DNA from: Devosia elaeis
GTDB taxonomy: Bacteria; Pseudomonadota; Alphaproteobacteria; Rhizobiales; Devosiaceae
Direction: 5' to 3'
Assembly: GCF_001650025.1 (NCBI RefSeq)
Contig: NZ_LVVY01000064.1
Span: 1-64,000 of the forward strand
Length of the DNA stretch: 64,000 nt
The notes below the pieces were generated by a model, which was not told the DNA's origin, did no database searches, and was given only the letters and a program-made list of their open reading frames with translations. Shown one piece after another: positions 20,627 to 30,008 of this stretch; the first letter of the stretch is position 1, and each line of letters begins with the position of its first letter. Position numbers and translations under genes: made by a program.

Positions 20627-21712
20627 TTAGCGCAGCTTGAGGCTCGACAGACCGATCAGCGCCAGCACGAAGGAGATGATCCAGAAGCGGATCACCACCT
20701 GGCTCTCGGTCCAGCCCAGATGCTCGAAATGGTGATGTATGGGCGCCATGCGGAACACGCGCTTGCCGGTGAGCTTGAACGAGGCCACCTGCACGATCAC
20801 CGACACGGTTTCCAAGACGAACAGCCCGCCGATAATGGCCAGCACAATTTCGTGCTTGGTGGCGACGGCAATGGCGCCCAGCGCGCCGCCCAGGGCCAGC
20901 GAGCCGGTATCGCCCATGAAGATCTGCGCCGGCGGGGCATTGAACCAGAGAAAGCCGAGGCCTGCCCCAATCAACGCGCCGCAGACCACGGCCAGTTCAG
21001 CCGTGCCCGGCACGGCGTTGAGCAGCAGGTAATCGGCATAATTCTGCGAGCCGACCAGATAGGCGATGAGCCCGAAACAGGCGGCCGCCACCATGACCGG
21101 AACGATGGCCAGGCCATCCAGCCCATCGGTGAGATTGACGGAATTACCCGCCGCCACCACCACGAAACCGCCGAACAGGATATAGAAATAGCCCAGGTTA
21201 ACCGCCAGGTCCTTGACGAAGGGGAACAGCAGCGAGGTGCCGTAAGCGCCTGACGCCAATTGGGAAATGGCGAAGGCCGCGATACCGCCGATCAGGGCTT
21301 CCAGGATCAGGCGCTGCTTGGAGCCGAACCCGGTATGGCTCATCCGCTTGACCTTGAGGTAGTCGTCGTAAAAGCCGATGGCGCCGAAGCCGACGGTGAC
21401 GAACAACACCACCCAGACATAGCCATTGGTGAGGTTCGACCAGAGCAGCGTGGAAATCACCGCGCCGGAGAGGATCATGAGCCCGCCCATGGTCGGCGTG
21501 CCCTTCTTGGTCAGCAGGTGTCCGGCCGGACCGTCCTCGCGGATCGGCTGGCCCCGCCCCTGCTTGACCCGCAGCAGGGCGATCATGCCCGGTCCGAACA
21601 GGAAAACGAAGAACAAGGCCGTAACCACCGCGCCCGCCGTGCGGAAGGTGATGTACCGGAACACGTTGAAGGCGGCGAATTGTTCGCCCAGCTGGCCGAG
21701 AAAATAGAGCAT
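20627..21712 (-). CDS. mraY: phospho-MurNAc-pentapeptide transferase MraY
   Basis: MraY is an integral membrane enzyme that makes lipid I from UDP-MurNAc-pentapeptide and undecaprenyl phosphate. The 361-residue product has ten predicted helices and the active-site motifs: the Asp pair in [37 protein letters not shown] and the histidine motif [12 protein letters not shown]. It starts 25 bp after murF. Confidence 0.97.
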   Translation of the reverse strand: MLYFLGQLGEQFAAFNVFRYITFRTAGAVVTALFFVFLFGPGMIALLRVKQGRGQPIREDGPAGHLLTKKGTPTMGGLMILSGAVISTLLWSNLTNGYVWVVLFVTVGFGAIGFYDDYLKVKRMSHTGFGSKQRLILEALIGGIAAFAISQLASGAYGTSLLFPFVKDLAVNLGYFYILFGGFVVVAAGNSVNLTDGLDGLAIVPVMVAAACFGLIAYLVGSQNYADYLLLNAVPGTAELAVVCGALIGAGLGFLWFNAPPAQIFMGDTGSLALGGALGAIAVATKHEIVLAIIGGLFVLETVSVIVQVASFKLTGKRVFRMAPIHHHFEHLGWTESQVVIRFWIISFVLALIGLSSLKLR

Positions 21713-21737
21713 TTATTCCGCTGTTCTGCTTGGTGTT

Positions 21738-23135
21738 TCAGCTCTTTTCGAAGCGCGCGGTAATCGCATTCACAATGCGCGCCAGCCCGACACCGTTGGA
21801 CCCTTTGACCATAATAGCATCGCCATAAGCAAGATCGGCGACGATAACGTCTTCTCCATTCCCAACGGTTTCCGCATGGCTGGCGACCAGACCTCCGGGC
21901 AGCGCCGCGGCCAGGGCGGCCATGTGCTTTCCCACCAGATGCACCCGTTCGGCGCCGCTCATCCGCACCGCTTCGGCGAGGCCGGCATGGAGATTGTCGG
22001 CCTGCTCGCCCAGCTCCAGCATGTCGCCCAGGACCAGGATCTTCCGGCCGCCCGGGGCGTCGATGGCGGAGAAGACATCCAAGGCCGCGACCATAGAGGC
22101 GGTGTTGGCATTGTAGCTTTCATCGATAAGTAACAAGGGCTTAGCGGCCGGTCCGAGGGTCTTGCGCAGCCCCCTGCCCGGCTGGGCGCCGAAGCCGGCC
22201 AGGGCCCGGATGGCGACATCCGGCTCGATGCCGGCGATATGGGCGGTGGCCAAAGCCGCCGTGGCATTGGAGAGCATGTGGCGGCCGGAAACGCCCAGGG
22301 CAAGGGCGTATTGCCGGTCGCCATGCAGCACGGTGGCGAAGCTGCGATCGGCCGCGCTTTGCGGATTGACGATCTGCCAATCGGTGCCCCTTGCGAAGCC
22401 AAAAGTCAGCAGACTGTTCACCTTTGCCGCTGCACTTGCCGCGATAAGGTCACCAATCTGCGCATGATCGGCATTGACCAGGGCCGTACCGCCCGGTTCG
22501 AGCCCGTCGAAGATTTCCGCCTTCGCCCTGGCGATGTTTTCGAGACTGCCGAGACGCTCCAGATGCGCCGGCGCGATGGCGGTGATCACCGCCACATGCG
22601 GCCGCACCATCTGGCTCAGGGGCCGGATTTCGTCGAGGGCGTTCATGCCCATCTCGAAAATGCCGAACTGCGCCGTCTCGGGCATGCGCGCCAGCATCAG
22701 CGGCACGCCCCAATGATTGTTGAAACTCTTGATCGAGGCATGGGTCTCCCCGGCCGCCTCGAAGACCACGCGCAGCGCTTCCTTGGTGGTGGTCTTGCCG
22801 ACGCTGCCGGTGACGCCAACGATGAAGGCGCGGCTGCGCGCACGGGCGGCGCGGGCGAGGTCGCGCAACCCACCGAGGGCATCGGGAACCACGATCCGCC
22901 CCGGACCGCTGCCGCGCCCCTCGCTGACCAGGGCCGCCACGGCGCCATTGGCCAGAGCCGCATCGACGAAATCATGGCCGTCGAAGCGATCGCCCTTGAT
23001 GGCGACGAACAGGGCGTCGGGGCCGAGCTCGCGGGAATCGATGGAGATCGAATTGATCGCCTCGGCCTCGATGCCCTCGGTGCGTCCGCCCGTGGCCTTG
23101 AGGATGGCGTCGATGGTGAAGAGGGGTGGGGTCAT
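21738..23135 (-). CDS. murF: UDP-MurNAc-tripeptide-D-alanyl-D-alanine ligase MurF
   Basis: MurF adds D-Ala-D-Ala to complete the stem peptide. The start is the ATG at 23135 (MTPPLFTIDAIL), giving 465 residues. The frame stays open 56 codons further upstream, but that stretch is translated palindromic repeat, not MurF. The P-loop GVTGSVGKTTTKEAL is at residues 107-121, and the Mur-ligase motifs SFNNHWGVP, EMGMNALDEI and LIDESYNANTASM are present. A 180-bp gap holding a repeat separates it from murE. Confidence 0.96.
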   Translation of the reverse strand: MTPPLFTIDAILKATGGRTEGIEAEAINSISIDSRELGPDALFVAIKGDRFDGHDFVDAALANGAVAALVSEGRGSGPGRIVVPDALGGLRDLARAARARSRAFIVGVTGSVGKTTTKEALRVVFEAAGETHASIKSFNNHWGVPLMLARMPETAQFGIFEMGMNALDEIRPLSQMVRPHVAVITAIAPAHLERLGSLENIARAKAEIFDGLEPGGTALVNADHAQIGDLIAASAAAKVNSLLTFGFARGTDWQIVNPQSAADRSFATVLHGDRQYALALGVSGRHMLSNATAALATAHIAGIEPDVAIRALAGFGAQPGRGLRKTLGPAAKPLLLIDESYNANTASMVAALDVFSAIDAPGGRKILVLGDMLELGEQADNLHAGLAEAVRMSGAERVHLVGKHMAALAAALPGGLVASHAETVGNGEDVIVADLAYGDAIMVKGSNGVGLARIVNAITARFEKS

Positions 23136-23157
23136 GTCGTGATGCTGCCGCTTGCGC

Positions 23158-23285
23158 CACCTCTCCCTCTTGGGGGAGAGGTCGACCCTCTTGGGTCGGG
23201 TGAGGGGGACTTTACTGAATGCAGCGAGGGGGAAGGCCCCCTCACCCGGCGCTGCGCGCCGACCTCTCCCCCAAGGGGAGAGGTG
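23158..23285. repeat. palindromic element, CTCCCC/GGGGAG family (murE-murF gap)
   Basis: Hairpins at 23160-23181 (CTCTCCCTCTTGGGGGAGAG) and 23262-23285 (CTCTCCCCCAAGGGGAGAG) bracket a central region with the inverted pair GGTGAGGGGG and CCCCCTCACC. The layout matches the elements at 16628-16768 and 62326-62511. It leaves an open frame that runs into murF. Confidence 0.85.
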
Positions 23286-23315
23286 AAACGGGCCACCTGC
23301 CAAGCATTCAAAATC

Positions 23316-24758
23316 CTACCCCCCGATCGCCGCTTCGACCACTTCGTGGTCGGAGAAATGGTGCTTGGTGGTGCCGATGATCTGGTAGGTCTCGTGGCCC
23401 TTGCCGGCGACGAGCAGCACGTCGCCCTTTTCGAGGGCGCGCACGGCCTGTTCGATCGCTTCCTTGCGGTCGGCAATTTCCCTGGCCCCCTTGGCCCCAG
23501 CCAGCACTTCGGCGCGGATGGCAGCCGGGTCCTCGGTGCGCGGATTGTCGTCGGTGACAATCACGATATCGGCAAGCTCGCTGGCAATTTCGCCCATTTG
23601 AGGGCGCTTGCCCTTGTCGCGGTCGCCGCCGCAGCCGAAGACCACATGCAGCTTGTTCTTCGCATAGGGGCGCAGCGTCTTGAGCGCGGTGCGCAGCGCT
23701 TCGGGCTTGTGGGAATAATCGACGAAAATGGCGGCGCCGTTATATTCGCCGACCAGTTCCAGCCGCCCGCGCGCGCCCACCAGCTCGGACAGCGCCGCAA
23801 AGGCATCGGCCTTGTCGACGCCCGAGGACATGGCCAGGGCCGCCGCGACCAGGGCATTGGACACCTGGAATTCGCCGGGCACCTTGAGATGGAAGCTCAC
23901 CTTCTCCCCGACATGGCGCACTTCCACGCGCTGCCCGTAATTCTCCGGCTCGATGGAGAGGATTTCGATATAGGCGCCCTCGCGGCCCACGGTCAGCAGC
24001 GTGGCGCTGGCCGAAAGCGCGGCGAACATGAATTGCTCATGCTCGGGATCGTCGACATTGACGATGGCCGCGCCGCCATCGACGAGCAGGTCGGTGAACA
24101 GCCGCAGCTTGGCATTGCGGTATTCGTCCATGTCCTTGTGATAGTCGAGATGGTCGCGGCTGAGATTGGTGAAGGCCACGGCCTCGAAATGGATGCCGTC
24201 CAGCCGGTGCTGGTCGAGACCATGGCTGGAGGCTTCCAGCGCCACATGGTCGATGCCCTGCGCCTTGAGCGCCCGCATGGCCTGATGCAGGGTGCGGGAA
24301 TCCGGCGTGGTCAGCGCGCCCTCGATCCGCCGCTTGGCCGTCTCGATGCCCAGCGTGCCGATGCTGGCCCCGGCAATGCCGGCATAGTCCCAGATCTGGC
24401 GGACGAAGGAGGCCACCGAGGTCTTGCCATTGGTGCCGGTGACCGCGACCAGGATTTCCGGCTGCGGCTCGAAGACACGCGAGGCGGCACGCGCATAGGC
24501 GGCGCGCACATCCTTGACGATGATGACCGGCACGCCCGGATCGCCCGGCGGGGCCACATCGGTGACGATGGCCAGCGCGCCGCGCTCGATGGCGTCGGCC
24601 ACGAATTGATTGCCATGCACCTTGGCGCCCGGCAGGGCGAAGAAAACGTCGCCGGGCTCGATCCGCCGGCTATCCGAGTTCAATCCGAAGACGGCGCCGA
24701 GCCCTTTCTTGGGACGGGCGCCCGAACCTTCGAGGAGTTGAGTTACGCTGATAGACAA
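23316..24758 (-). CDS. murE: UDP-MurNAc-L-alanyl-D-glutamate-2,6-diaminopimelate ligase MurE
   Basis: MurE adds meso-diaminopimelate to the stem peptide. The 480-residue product has the P-loop VTGTNGKTSVASF at about residues 106-118 and the meso-DAP specificity motif DNPR (in VTDDNPRTEDP) near residue 405, which excludes a lysine-adding enzyme. It also shows the carbamylated-lysine region around FEAVAFTNLSRDHLDYHK. It starts 24 bp after the ftsI stop codon on the same strand. Confidence 0.97.
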   Translation of the reverse strand: MSISVTQLLEGSGARPKKGLGAVFGLNSDSRRIEPGDVFFALPGAKVHGNQFVADAIERGALAIVTDVAPPGDPGVPVIIVKDVRAAYARAASRVFEPQPEILVAVTGTNGKTSVASFVRQIWDYAGIAGASIGTLGIETAKRRIEGALTTPDSRTLHQAMRALKAQGIDHVALEASSHGLDQHRLDGIHFEAVAFTNLSRDHLDYHKDMDEYRNAKLRLFTDLLVDGGAAIVNVDDPEHEQFMFAALSASATLLTVGREGAYIEILSIEPENYGQRVEVRHVGEKVSFHLKVPGEFQVSNALVAAALAMSSGVDKADAFAALSELVGARGRLELVGEYNGAAIFVDYSHKPEALRTALKTLRPYAKNKLHVVFGCGGDRDKGKRPQMGEIASELADIVIVTDDNPRTEDPAAIRAEVLAGAKGAREIADRKEAIEQAVRALEKGDVLLVAGKGHETYQIIGTTKHHFSDHEVVEAAIGG

Positions 24759-24782
24759 GAGCTCATATCCTTCTGGATCGAT

Positions 24783-26492
24783 CTAGCGGAGTGCGGGTGG
24801 CACGATTTGGCGGTCGAGCGCTTCGTTGAAGTCGGGCGCGACGCCGAGCATCGGCGCCACCCGCTGGATGAGGCGTCCCGTCAGGGTACCCGCATTCCAG
24901 CCGGCCGTCGTGCCCGATTGGGGATTTTCCGCCTTGGGCTCATCGACCATGACCACGATGGCATAACGCGGATTGTCGAGCGGAAAGGCGGAGGCGAAGA
25001 AATTGGTGACCTTGCTGGACGAATAGCGGCCATCCACCACCTTTTCGGCCGTGCCGGTCTTGCCGCCGGCGCGATAGCCCTGCGCGGCGCGGTTCATCTG
25101 CGAGCCGGAGCCTTCCAGGGCATTGAGCCGCATCAGATAGCGCATGACATCGCTGGTCTGCGGCGAGAGGACCCGCTCGTAAAGCGTTTCGGCTTCGGCC
25201 ACGTCGCGCTTGTAGAGCGTGGGGGCGATGTAATTGCCGCCATTCACCAGCGCCGCATAGGCCGTCACCATGTGCAAGGGCGAGACCGAGAGGCCATGGC
25301 CGAACGAGGCGGTCGCGGCGCCGACTTCGGACAGCGTCTTGGGCACCGTGGGCACGCGCATTTCCGGCAGCTCGAACGCGACGCGCTCGTCGAATTTCAG
25401 CCGGCTCAGGAAGTCGCGGAAATTGTCCTTGCCCATGGCCTGCATGATGCGGATCGTGCCGATATTGGACGAGTATTTATAGACTTCCGGCAGGCTGAGG
25501 ATACGGTTCTTTCCGTGGAAGTCGGAAATGGTATAGCGGCCGAAACGCACGCCATAGCGGGCATCGAACTGATCGGTCACCCGCACGGCGCCGCTGTCCA
25601 GCGCCCCGGCAATGGTGATGGTCTTGAAGATCGAGCCCGGCTCGAAAATGCCCGAAGTGATGCGGTTGAACGTATCCTTGACCAGCGCGGTGGCGGGCTC
25701 GTTGGGGTTGAAATCGGGCACCGAGGCCAGGGCGATGATCTCGCCGGTATAGATGTCCATCATCACGCCGGCCGCCGCGATGGCCTGATAGCGCGTCATG
25801 GCGTCCATGAGTTGGTCGTGCAGCACGTGCTGCACCCGCATGTCGACAGATAGCTCCACCGGCGTCAGCGCATTGCCGCGCGCCAGGCCGAGCTCCTGCA
25901 GGAGCGCAATGGATTCGCTGTCCATATGCCGTTCGATGCCGGCAATGCCCTGATTGTCCACATTGGTGGACCCCAGAATATGGGCGGCCTCGTTCATGGC
26001 CGGGTAGAAGCGCTTGGATTCGGTGATGAAGTCGATGCCGGGAATGCCCAGCCGCATCACCTGGTCCTGGATCGCCGGGGTCAGCTCGCGCTGCACCCAG
26101 ACAAAGCCCCGGTCGCCGCTGAGACGGTTGCGCAGCCATTCCTCGCTGAGATCGGGCAGCACCGTGCGCAGTTTCTGCACGGCTTCCTCGACATCGATGA
26201 TCCGGCGCGGCTCGGCATAGAGCGAGGGCACGCGGATATCCACGGCCATTTCCAACCCGTTGCGGTCCAGGATGGGCGGCCGACTGGCCTGGATGGCGTC
26301 GCGCGTCTGGCCCTCGATGGTCTGGTCGGTCTCGACCATGCCCAATTGCACCAGCCGACCGCCCACCAGCGCGAAGCCGATGAGCACGCCCAGGATCATC
26401 CAGCGGATGCGGGCCTGGGTCAGGCTGCCGCGCTGCTTGCGGGCGCCATCCAGCGCGATTGTCGGCGCATGGCCTTCGGCGAGCGCAGCCAT
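24783..26492 (-). CDS. ftsI: septal peptidoglycan transpeptidase FtsI (PBP3)
   Basis: FtsI cross-links septal peptidoglycan. The 569-residue product has a cytoplasmic tail, one membrane helix (residues 32-50), the PBP dimerisation domain and the transpeptidase domain. Active-site motifs: SxxK as Ser287-IF-Lys290 (EPGSIFKT), SxN as Ser341-Ser-Asn343 (YKYSSNIG) and KTG in AGGKTGTAEKV. Its start codon overlaps the ftsL stop by one base (TAATG), so translation is coupled. Confidence 0.97.
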   Translation of the reverse strand: MAALAEGHAPTIALDGARKQRGSLTQARIRWMILGVLIGFALVGGRLVQLGMVETDQTIEGQTRDAIQASRPPILDRNGLEMAVDIRVPSLYAEPRRIIDVEEAVQKLRTVLPDLSEEWLRNRLSGDRGFVWVQRELTPAIQDQVMRLGIPGIDFITESKRFYPAMNEAAHILGSTNVDNQGIAGIERHMDSESIALLQELGLARGNALTPVELSVDMRVQHVLHDQLMDAMTRYQAIAAAGVMMDIYTGEIIALASVPDFNPNEPATALVKDTFNRITSGIFEPGSIFKTITIAGALDSGAVRVTDQFDARYGVRFGRYTISDFHGKNRILSLPEVYKYSSNIGTIRIMQAMGKDNFRDFLSRLKFDERVAFELPEMRVPTVPKTLSEVGAATASFGHGLSVSPLHMVTAYAALVNGGNYIAPTLYKRDVAEAETLYERVLSPQTSDVMRYLMRLNALEGSGSQMNRAAQGYRAGGKTGTAEKVVDGRYSSSKVTNFFASAFPLDNPRYAIVVMVDEPKAENPQSGTTAGWNAGTLTGRLIQRVAPMLGVAPDFNEALDRQIVPPALR

Positions 26493-26875
26493 TACTCAAT
26501 ACCTTCCAGTTCAAGAATGGCATCGATGGGGTCGATGCCCTGGGCGATCGCCTCGAACAAGGCGTTCATGGCCGCGCTGTCCGGCTTGGCCGGGCGCATC
26601 GGCAGGCCGGCGAACGAGCCGAACTGCTCCTGCTTGACCTGGGCGATCTCCAGCTCCGCCTCATGCCGGCGCACTATGGGATCAATATGGCCGGGCTGGT
26701 TCAGCACCGCCCAATCGGCCTTGAGCAGGGAAAGCTGCCCCTCCTGGTCGGCGATGCGCGCGGTCAAAGCCGTGCGCTCGGCCGCCGTGCCCTCGATGGA
26801 GAATTTCAGCGCATAGACGCTGGCCAGCATGACGATGGACAGCACGATGAGGAAGATATTGATCGAGCGGATCAT
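26492..26875 (-). CDS. ftsL: cell division protein FtsL
   Basis: FtsL is a small bitopic divisome protein that forms a coiled coil with FtsB and binds FtsQ. The 127-residue product has one N-terminal membrane helix (SINIFLIVLSIVMLASVYAL), then a periplasmic coiled-coil stretch (ALTARIADQEGQLSLLKADW) and a conserved-looking H-x-D/E-P element. Identity rests mainly on position: it lies between rsmH and ftsI, with 4-nt and 1-nt overlaps. Confidence 0.9.
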   Translation of the reverse strand: MIRSINIFLIVLSIVMLASVYALKFSIEGTAAERTALTARIADQEGQLSLLKADWAVLNQPGHIDPIVRRHEAELEIAQVKQEQFGSFAGLPMRPAKPDSAAMNALFEAIAQGIDPIDAILELEGIE

Positions 26876-27879
26876 GCTGCACCCCGGATTGTCGGCACGC
26901 CGAGCCCCGCCATCTGCACCGGACGGGCCGGCAACCCCGTCCGCGTGGCGCTGCGCAGGACCGCCGAGCGGGCCCGCGGATTGCGCGCCAATTCCCCTGC
27001 CCCGGCCTTGACCGCCTTGGCGACCTCATGCCAGCGCAACGGTTCCGTTTCGGCCTGCGGCAGGTGTCGCGACTGGGCCGGGCCGCCCTTGCCGGGATCG
27101 AAATAGCGTTTGACGATCCGGTCCTCCAGCGAATGGAAGCTGACCACGGCCAGCCGCCCCCCTTCCGGCAGGAGGCGCTCGGCCGCGAACAGGCCTTCGA
27201 CCAATTGCTCGAATTCGCCATTGACGGCGATGCGCAGCGCCTGGAAGGAGCGGGTCGCGGGGTGGGCGTCGCCCGGCTTGCGCCCGATGGCCTTCTCGAT
27301 GATCCGGGCCAGGTCCAAGGTCGTGGTGATCGGTTTCTCGGCGCGCGCCGCAACGATGAATTGCGCGATCCGGCGCGACTTGCGCTCTTCCCCGAAGGCA
27401 TAGAGCAGATTGGCCAGCGCCTCGGGCTCCAATTCGTTGACCAGATCGGCCGCGCTGGTGCCCGCCTGGCTCATGCGCATGTCGAGCGGCCCCTCGCGCA
27501 TGAAGGAAAAGCCGCGCCCGGCCTCGTCGAGCTGCATGGAGGAAACCCCGATATCGAGCACCACGCCATCGACCGGGCCATGGCCCGCGGCGAGGCTGTC
27601 GAGTTCGGAAAAGGTGCCGGGCACGAAGGTGAAGGTATCGGGAAATTCGGCCTCGAGCGCCGCCACATGGGGCGCGACCGAGGGATCGCGGTCGATGCCG
27701 ATGACATGGGCGCCCGCCTGCAGCAGGGCGCGCGAATAGCCGCCGGCCCCGAACGTGCCATCGACGATGCGACGGCCAGGCTCCGGCGACAAGGCCGCCA
27801 GGACCGCATCGAGCAGGACGGGAACATGCGGTCCGCCCGCCTCGGTTTCGGGCAGGGAAGGCTTGCCCATATCCGCCAC
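26872..27879 (-). CDS. rsmH: 16S rRNA (cytosine-1402 N4) methyltransferase RsmH (MraW)
   Basis: RsmH methylates C1402 in the ribosomal decoding centre and heads the dcw cluster here. I chose the GTG at 27879 because GGAG stands 7 nt upstream; the ATG at 27870 is an alternative. The 335-residue product has the HVPVLLDAVL start, SAM-binding IVDGTFGAGGYSRALL, DGVVLDIGVSSMQLD, and the C-terminal LAVVSFHSLEDRIVKRYF. mraZ, its usual upstream partner, is missing: the next gene is a divergent histidine kinase, and the 190 bp between them must hold the cluster's first promoter. Confidence 0.96.
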   Translation of the reverse strand: MADMGKPSLPETEAGGPHVPVLLDAVLAALSPEPGRRIVDGTFGAGGYSRALLQAGAHVIGIDRDPSVAPHVAALEAEFPDTFTFVPGTFSELDSLAAGHGPVDGVVLDIGVSSMQLDEAGRGFSFMREGPLDMRMSQAGTSAADLVNELEPEALANLLYAFGEERKSRRIAQFIVAARAEKPITTTLDLARIIEKAIGRKPGDAHPATRSFQALRIAVNGEFEQLVEGLFAAERLLPEGGRLAVVSFHSLEDRIVKRYFDPGKGGPAQSRHLPQAETEPLRWHEVAKAVKAGAGELARNPRARSAVLRSATRTGLPARPVQMAGLGVPTIRGAA

Positions 27880-28069
27880 AACTCCACTCCGGCACGAACC
27901 GGTTACTGAAACTCTCGCCGGATTTTGCATGGCGACGCTTAAGATTCTGTTTCCCATTTCGCCGCCTGGCCAAGCTTGGGGAAATCGCAAAATCCTCCCG
28001 CGACTTAATCTATGCATATTGCCCTGGCCCGCCATCCGGGCCATGAAGTCCTATTCGTCGGGGAGCGTC

Positions 28070-29563
28070 ATGCCGATCACAAGCCAGACATTTGTGCGGT
28101 CCACCGCCCTGCTGCTGCTGATTGGCCTGCTGACGCTCATGGGTATCGTCGGCACCAATATCTGGCTGGTCGAACGCTCGCAGGTCTATTTCGACGAGGT
28201 GCTGGAAGGCCGCATCGCCCGCCGCGCCGCCATCGAGCTGCGCACCTCCATGCAGGACGCCGAGAGCGGGCAGCGCGGCTATATCATCACCCTCGAGGAC
28301 GATTACCTCACCCCCTATAACAGCGCCATCGACCGGATCGACGAACAGCTCGAGCAATTGCGCCTGGTCCTCGCGCCCTATCCGGAAGCCCAGGCGCCGC
28401 TGCGCCAGCTCGAGGCCGACATCGCCCTGAAGCTCGACGAGCTGGCCGAAACCGTGCAACTGGCGCAATCCGGCGACGTGCAGGGCGCCATGCAGCAGGT
28501 GCGCACCGATCGCGGCAAGGACGCCATGGATTCGGCGCGCGCCTTCGTCGACGCCCTGATCCAGACCATCGACAACCGGCTGGTCGAGGGCGTCGCCAAT
28601 CAGCGCAATACCATGACCGCGCTGCGCTGGGTGACGATCATCGGCGGCATCATCATCCTGGGCGTCATCGGCGGCGCCATCTGGGCGGTGTGGAGCTATA
28701 CCCAGGAACTGGCCGGGGCCCGCCGCGCGGTGGAGGAGGCCAATGCCAGCCTCGAGGACCGCGTCCGGGAACGCACCTCCGACCTGGGCCGGGCCAACGA
28801 GGAAATCCAGCGCTTCGCCTATATCGTCACCCACGACCTGCGCGCGCCGCTGGTCAATATCATGGGCTTTACCAGCGAGCTGGAAACCAGCGTCGCTTCG
28901 GTGAAATCCTATATGGAGACGCAGCCGGAAACCGACGATCCCGTCGCCGGGGAAGCGCGCCAGGCCGCCACCGAGGACCTGCCCGAAGCGATCTCCTTCA
29001 TCCGTGCCGCCACCCGCAAGATGGACGGGCTGATCAACGCCATTCTCAAGATTTCGCGCGAGGGCCGCCGCCAGCTCAAGCCCGAGCCGGTCGATATCGC
29101 CGAAATCGCCGAAATCAGCGCCGCCGCCGTCCACCACCAGGTGGCCGATAATGGCGGCGAGATCGCCACCGATATCCGCATCGGCAAGATCATCACCGAC
29201 AAGCTCTCCATCGAGCAGGTGCTGGGCAATATGCTCGACAACGCGGTCAAGTATCAGCAGCCCGACCGGCCGCTGCGCGTGCGCATCAGCGCCCGCCACC
29301 TGCCGGGCAATCGGGTCATGATCGAGGTCGAGGACAATGGCAGGGGCATAGCCGACACCGACCACGAGCGGGTCTTCGAGCTCTTCCGCCGCTCCGGCTC
29401 GCAGAACAATCCGGGCGAGGGCATTGGCCTGGCCCATGTCCGCACCATGGTGCGCAGCCTGGGGGGCGATGTCACCTTGACCTCCCGCCTGGGGGAAGGC
29501 ACCACCTTCATCATCAACCTTCCGCGCGACCTGCGCCTCTATCTGGGGAATACCGGAGCATGA
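28070..29563 (+). CDS. membrane histidine kinase with CHASE3-type sensor
   Basis: A 497-residue sensor kinase. The ATG at 28070 is preceded by GGGGAG at good spacing; an in-frame ATG at 28043 is weaker. Order of parts: membrane helix (residues 11-32), extracytoplasmic helical bundle of CHASE3 type (about 35-180, with the family motif MQDAESGQRGYIIT), second membrane helix (about 186-210), coiled coil, HisKA domain with the phospho-accepting His in AYIVTHDLRAPLVNIMGF, and HATPase domain (N box MLDNAVKYQQ, G1 VEDNGRGIAD, G2 GEGIGLAHV). Its stop overlaps the next receiver gene by 4 nt, so the three genes form one operon. It diverges from the dcw cluster. Signal unknown. Confidence 0.92.
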   Translation: MPITSQTFVRSTALLLLIGLLTLMGIVGTNIWLVERSQVYFDEVLEGRIARRAAIELRTSMQDAESGQRGYIITLEDDYLTPYNSAIDRIDEQLEQLRLVLAPYPEAQAPLRQLEADIALKLDELAETVQLAQSGDVQGAMQQVRTDRGKDAMDSARAFVDALIQTIDNRLVEGVANQRNTMTALRWVTIIGGIIILGVIGGAIWAVWSYTQELAGARRAVEEANASLEDRVRERTSDLGRANEEIQRFAYIVTHDLRAPLVNIMGFTSELETSVASVKSYMETQPETDDPVAGEARQAATEDLPEAISFIRAATRKMDGLINAILKISREGRRQLKPEPVDIAEIAEISAAAVHHQVADNGGEIATDIRIGKIITDKLSIEQVLGNMLDNAVKYQQPDRPLRVRISARHLPGNRVMIEVEDNGRGIADTDHERVFELFRRSGSQNNPGEGIGLAHVRTMVRSLGGDVTLTSRLGEGTTFIINLPRDLRLYLGNTGA

Positions 29564-30003
29564 ACACCGCACGGCCAGTGACCATCATCATGATCGAGGA
29601 CGACGAAGGCCATGCGCGGCTGATCGAGAAGAATATCCGCCGCGCCGGCGTCGCCAACGAGATCATCCCCTTCACCAACGGCACCGACGCGCTCGCCTTC
29701 CTGTTCGGCGCGGACGGCAGCGGCATGGTCAACAAGGGTCGCCAGCTCCTGGTGCTGCTCGATCTCAACCTGCCCGACATGACGGGCATCGATATCCTGG
29801 AAAAGGTGAAGGCCAACGAGCATACCCGCCGCTCGCCCGTCGTGGTGCTGACCACCACCGACGACCAACGCGAAATCCAGCGCTGCTACGACCTGGGGGC
29901 CAATGTCTATATCACCAAGCCGGTGGATTATGACGGCTTCGCCAATGCCATCAAGCAATTGGGCCTGTTCTTTTCGGTCATGCAGATTCCCGAGGCCGAA
30001 TAG
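29560..30003 (+). CDS. single-domain response regulator (Rcp1-like receiver)
   Basis: A 147-residue stand-alone receiver domain. The acidic pair is in MIEDDEGHARL, the phosphorylated residue is Asp68 (LLDLNLPDMTG), and the switch Thr (VLTTTDD) and Lys (ITKPVDYDGF) are intact. The insertion before the Asp strand, FLFGADGSGMVNKGRQ, matches the type that partners phytochrome-like and CHASE3 kinases (Rcp1 family). No output domain, so it probably shuttles phosphate or acts by protein contact. It overlaps the upstream kinase by 4 nt; the third gene follows after 5 bp. Confidence 0.92.
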   Translation: MNTARPVTIIMIEDDEGHARLIEKNIRRAGVANEIIPFTNGTDALAFLFGADGSGMVNKGRQLLVLLDLNLPDMTGIDILEKVKANEHTRRSPVVVLTTTDDQREIQRCYDLGANVYITKPVDYDGFANAIKQLGLFFSVMQIPEAE

Positions 30004-30008
30004 ACACC

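Noticed and set aside
23136-23303. 56-codon N-terminal extension of MurF
   Set aside because: It is translated palindromic repeat; MurF homology begins at the ATG at 23135.
22239-25853. Plus-strand open frame of 1204 codons across murF, murE and ftsI
   Set aside because: It is an antisense shadow of three well-supported Mur/Fts genes in high-GC DNA; the translation has no domain features.
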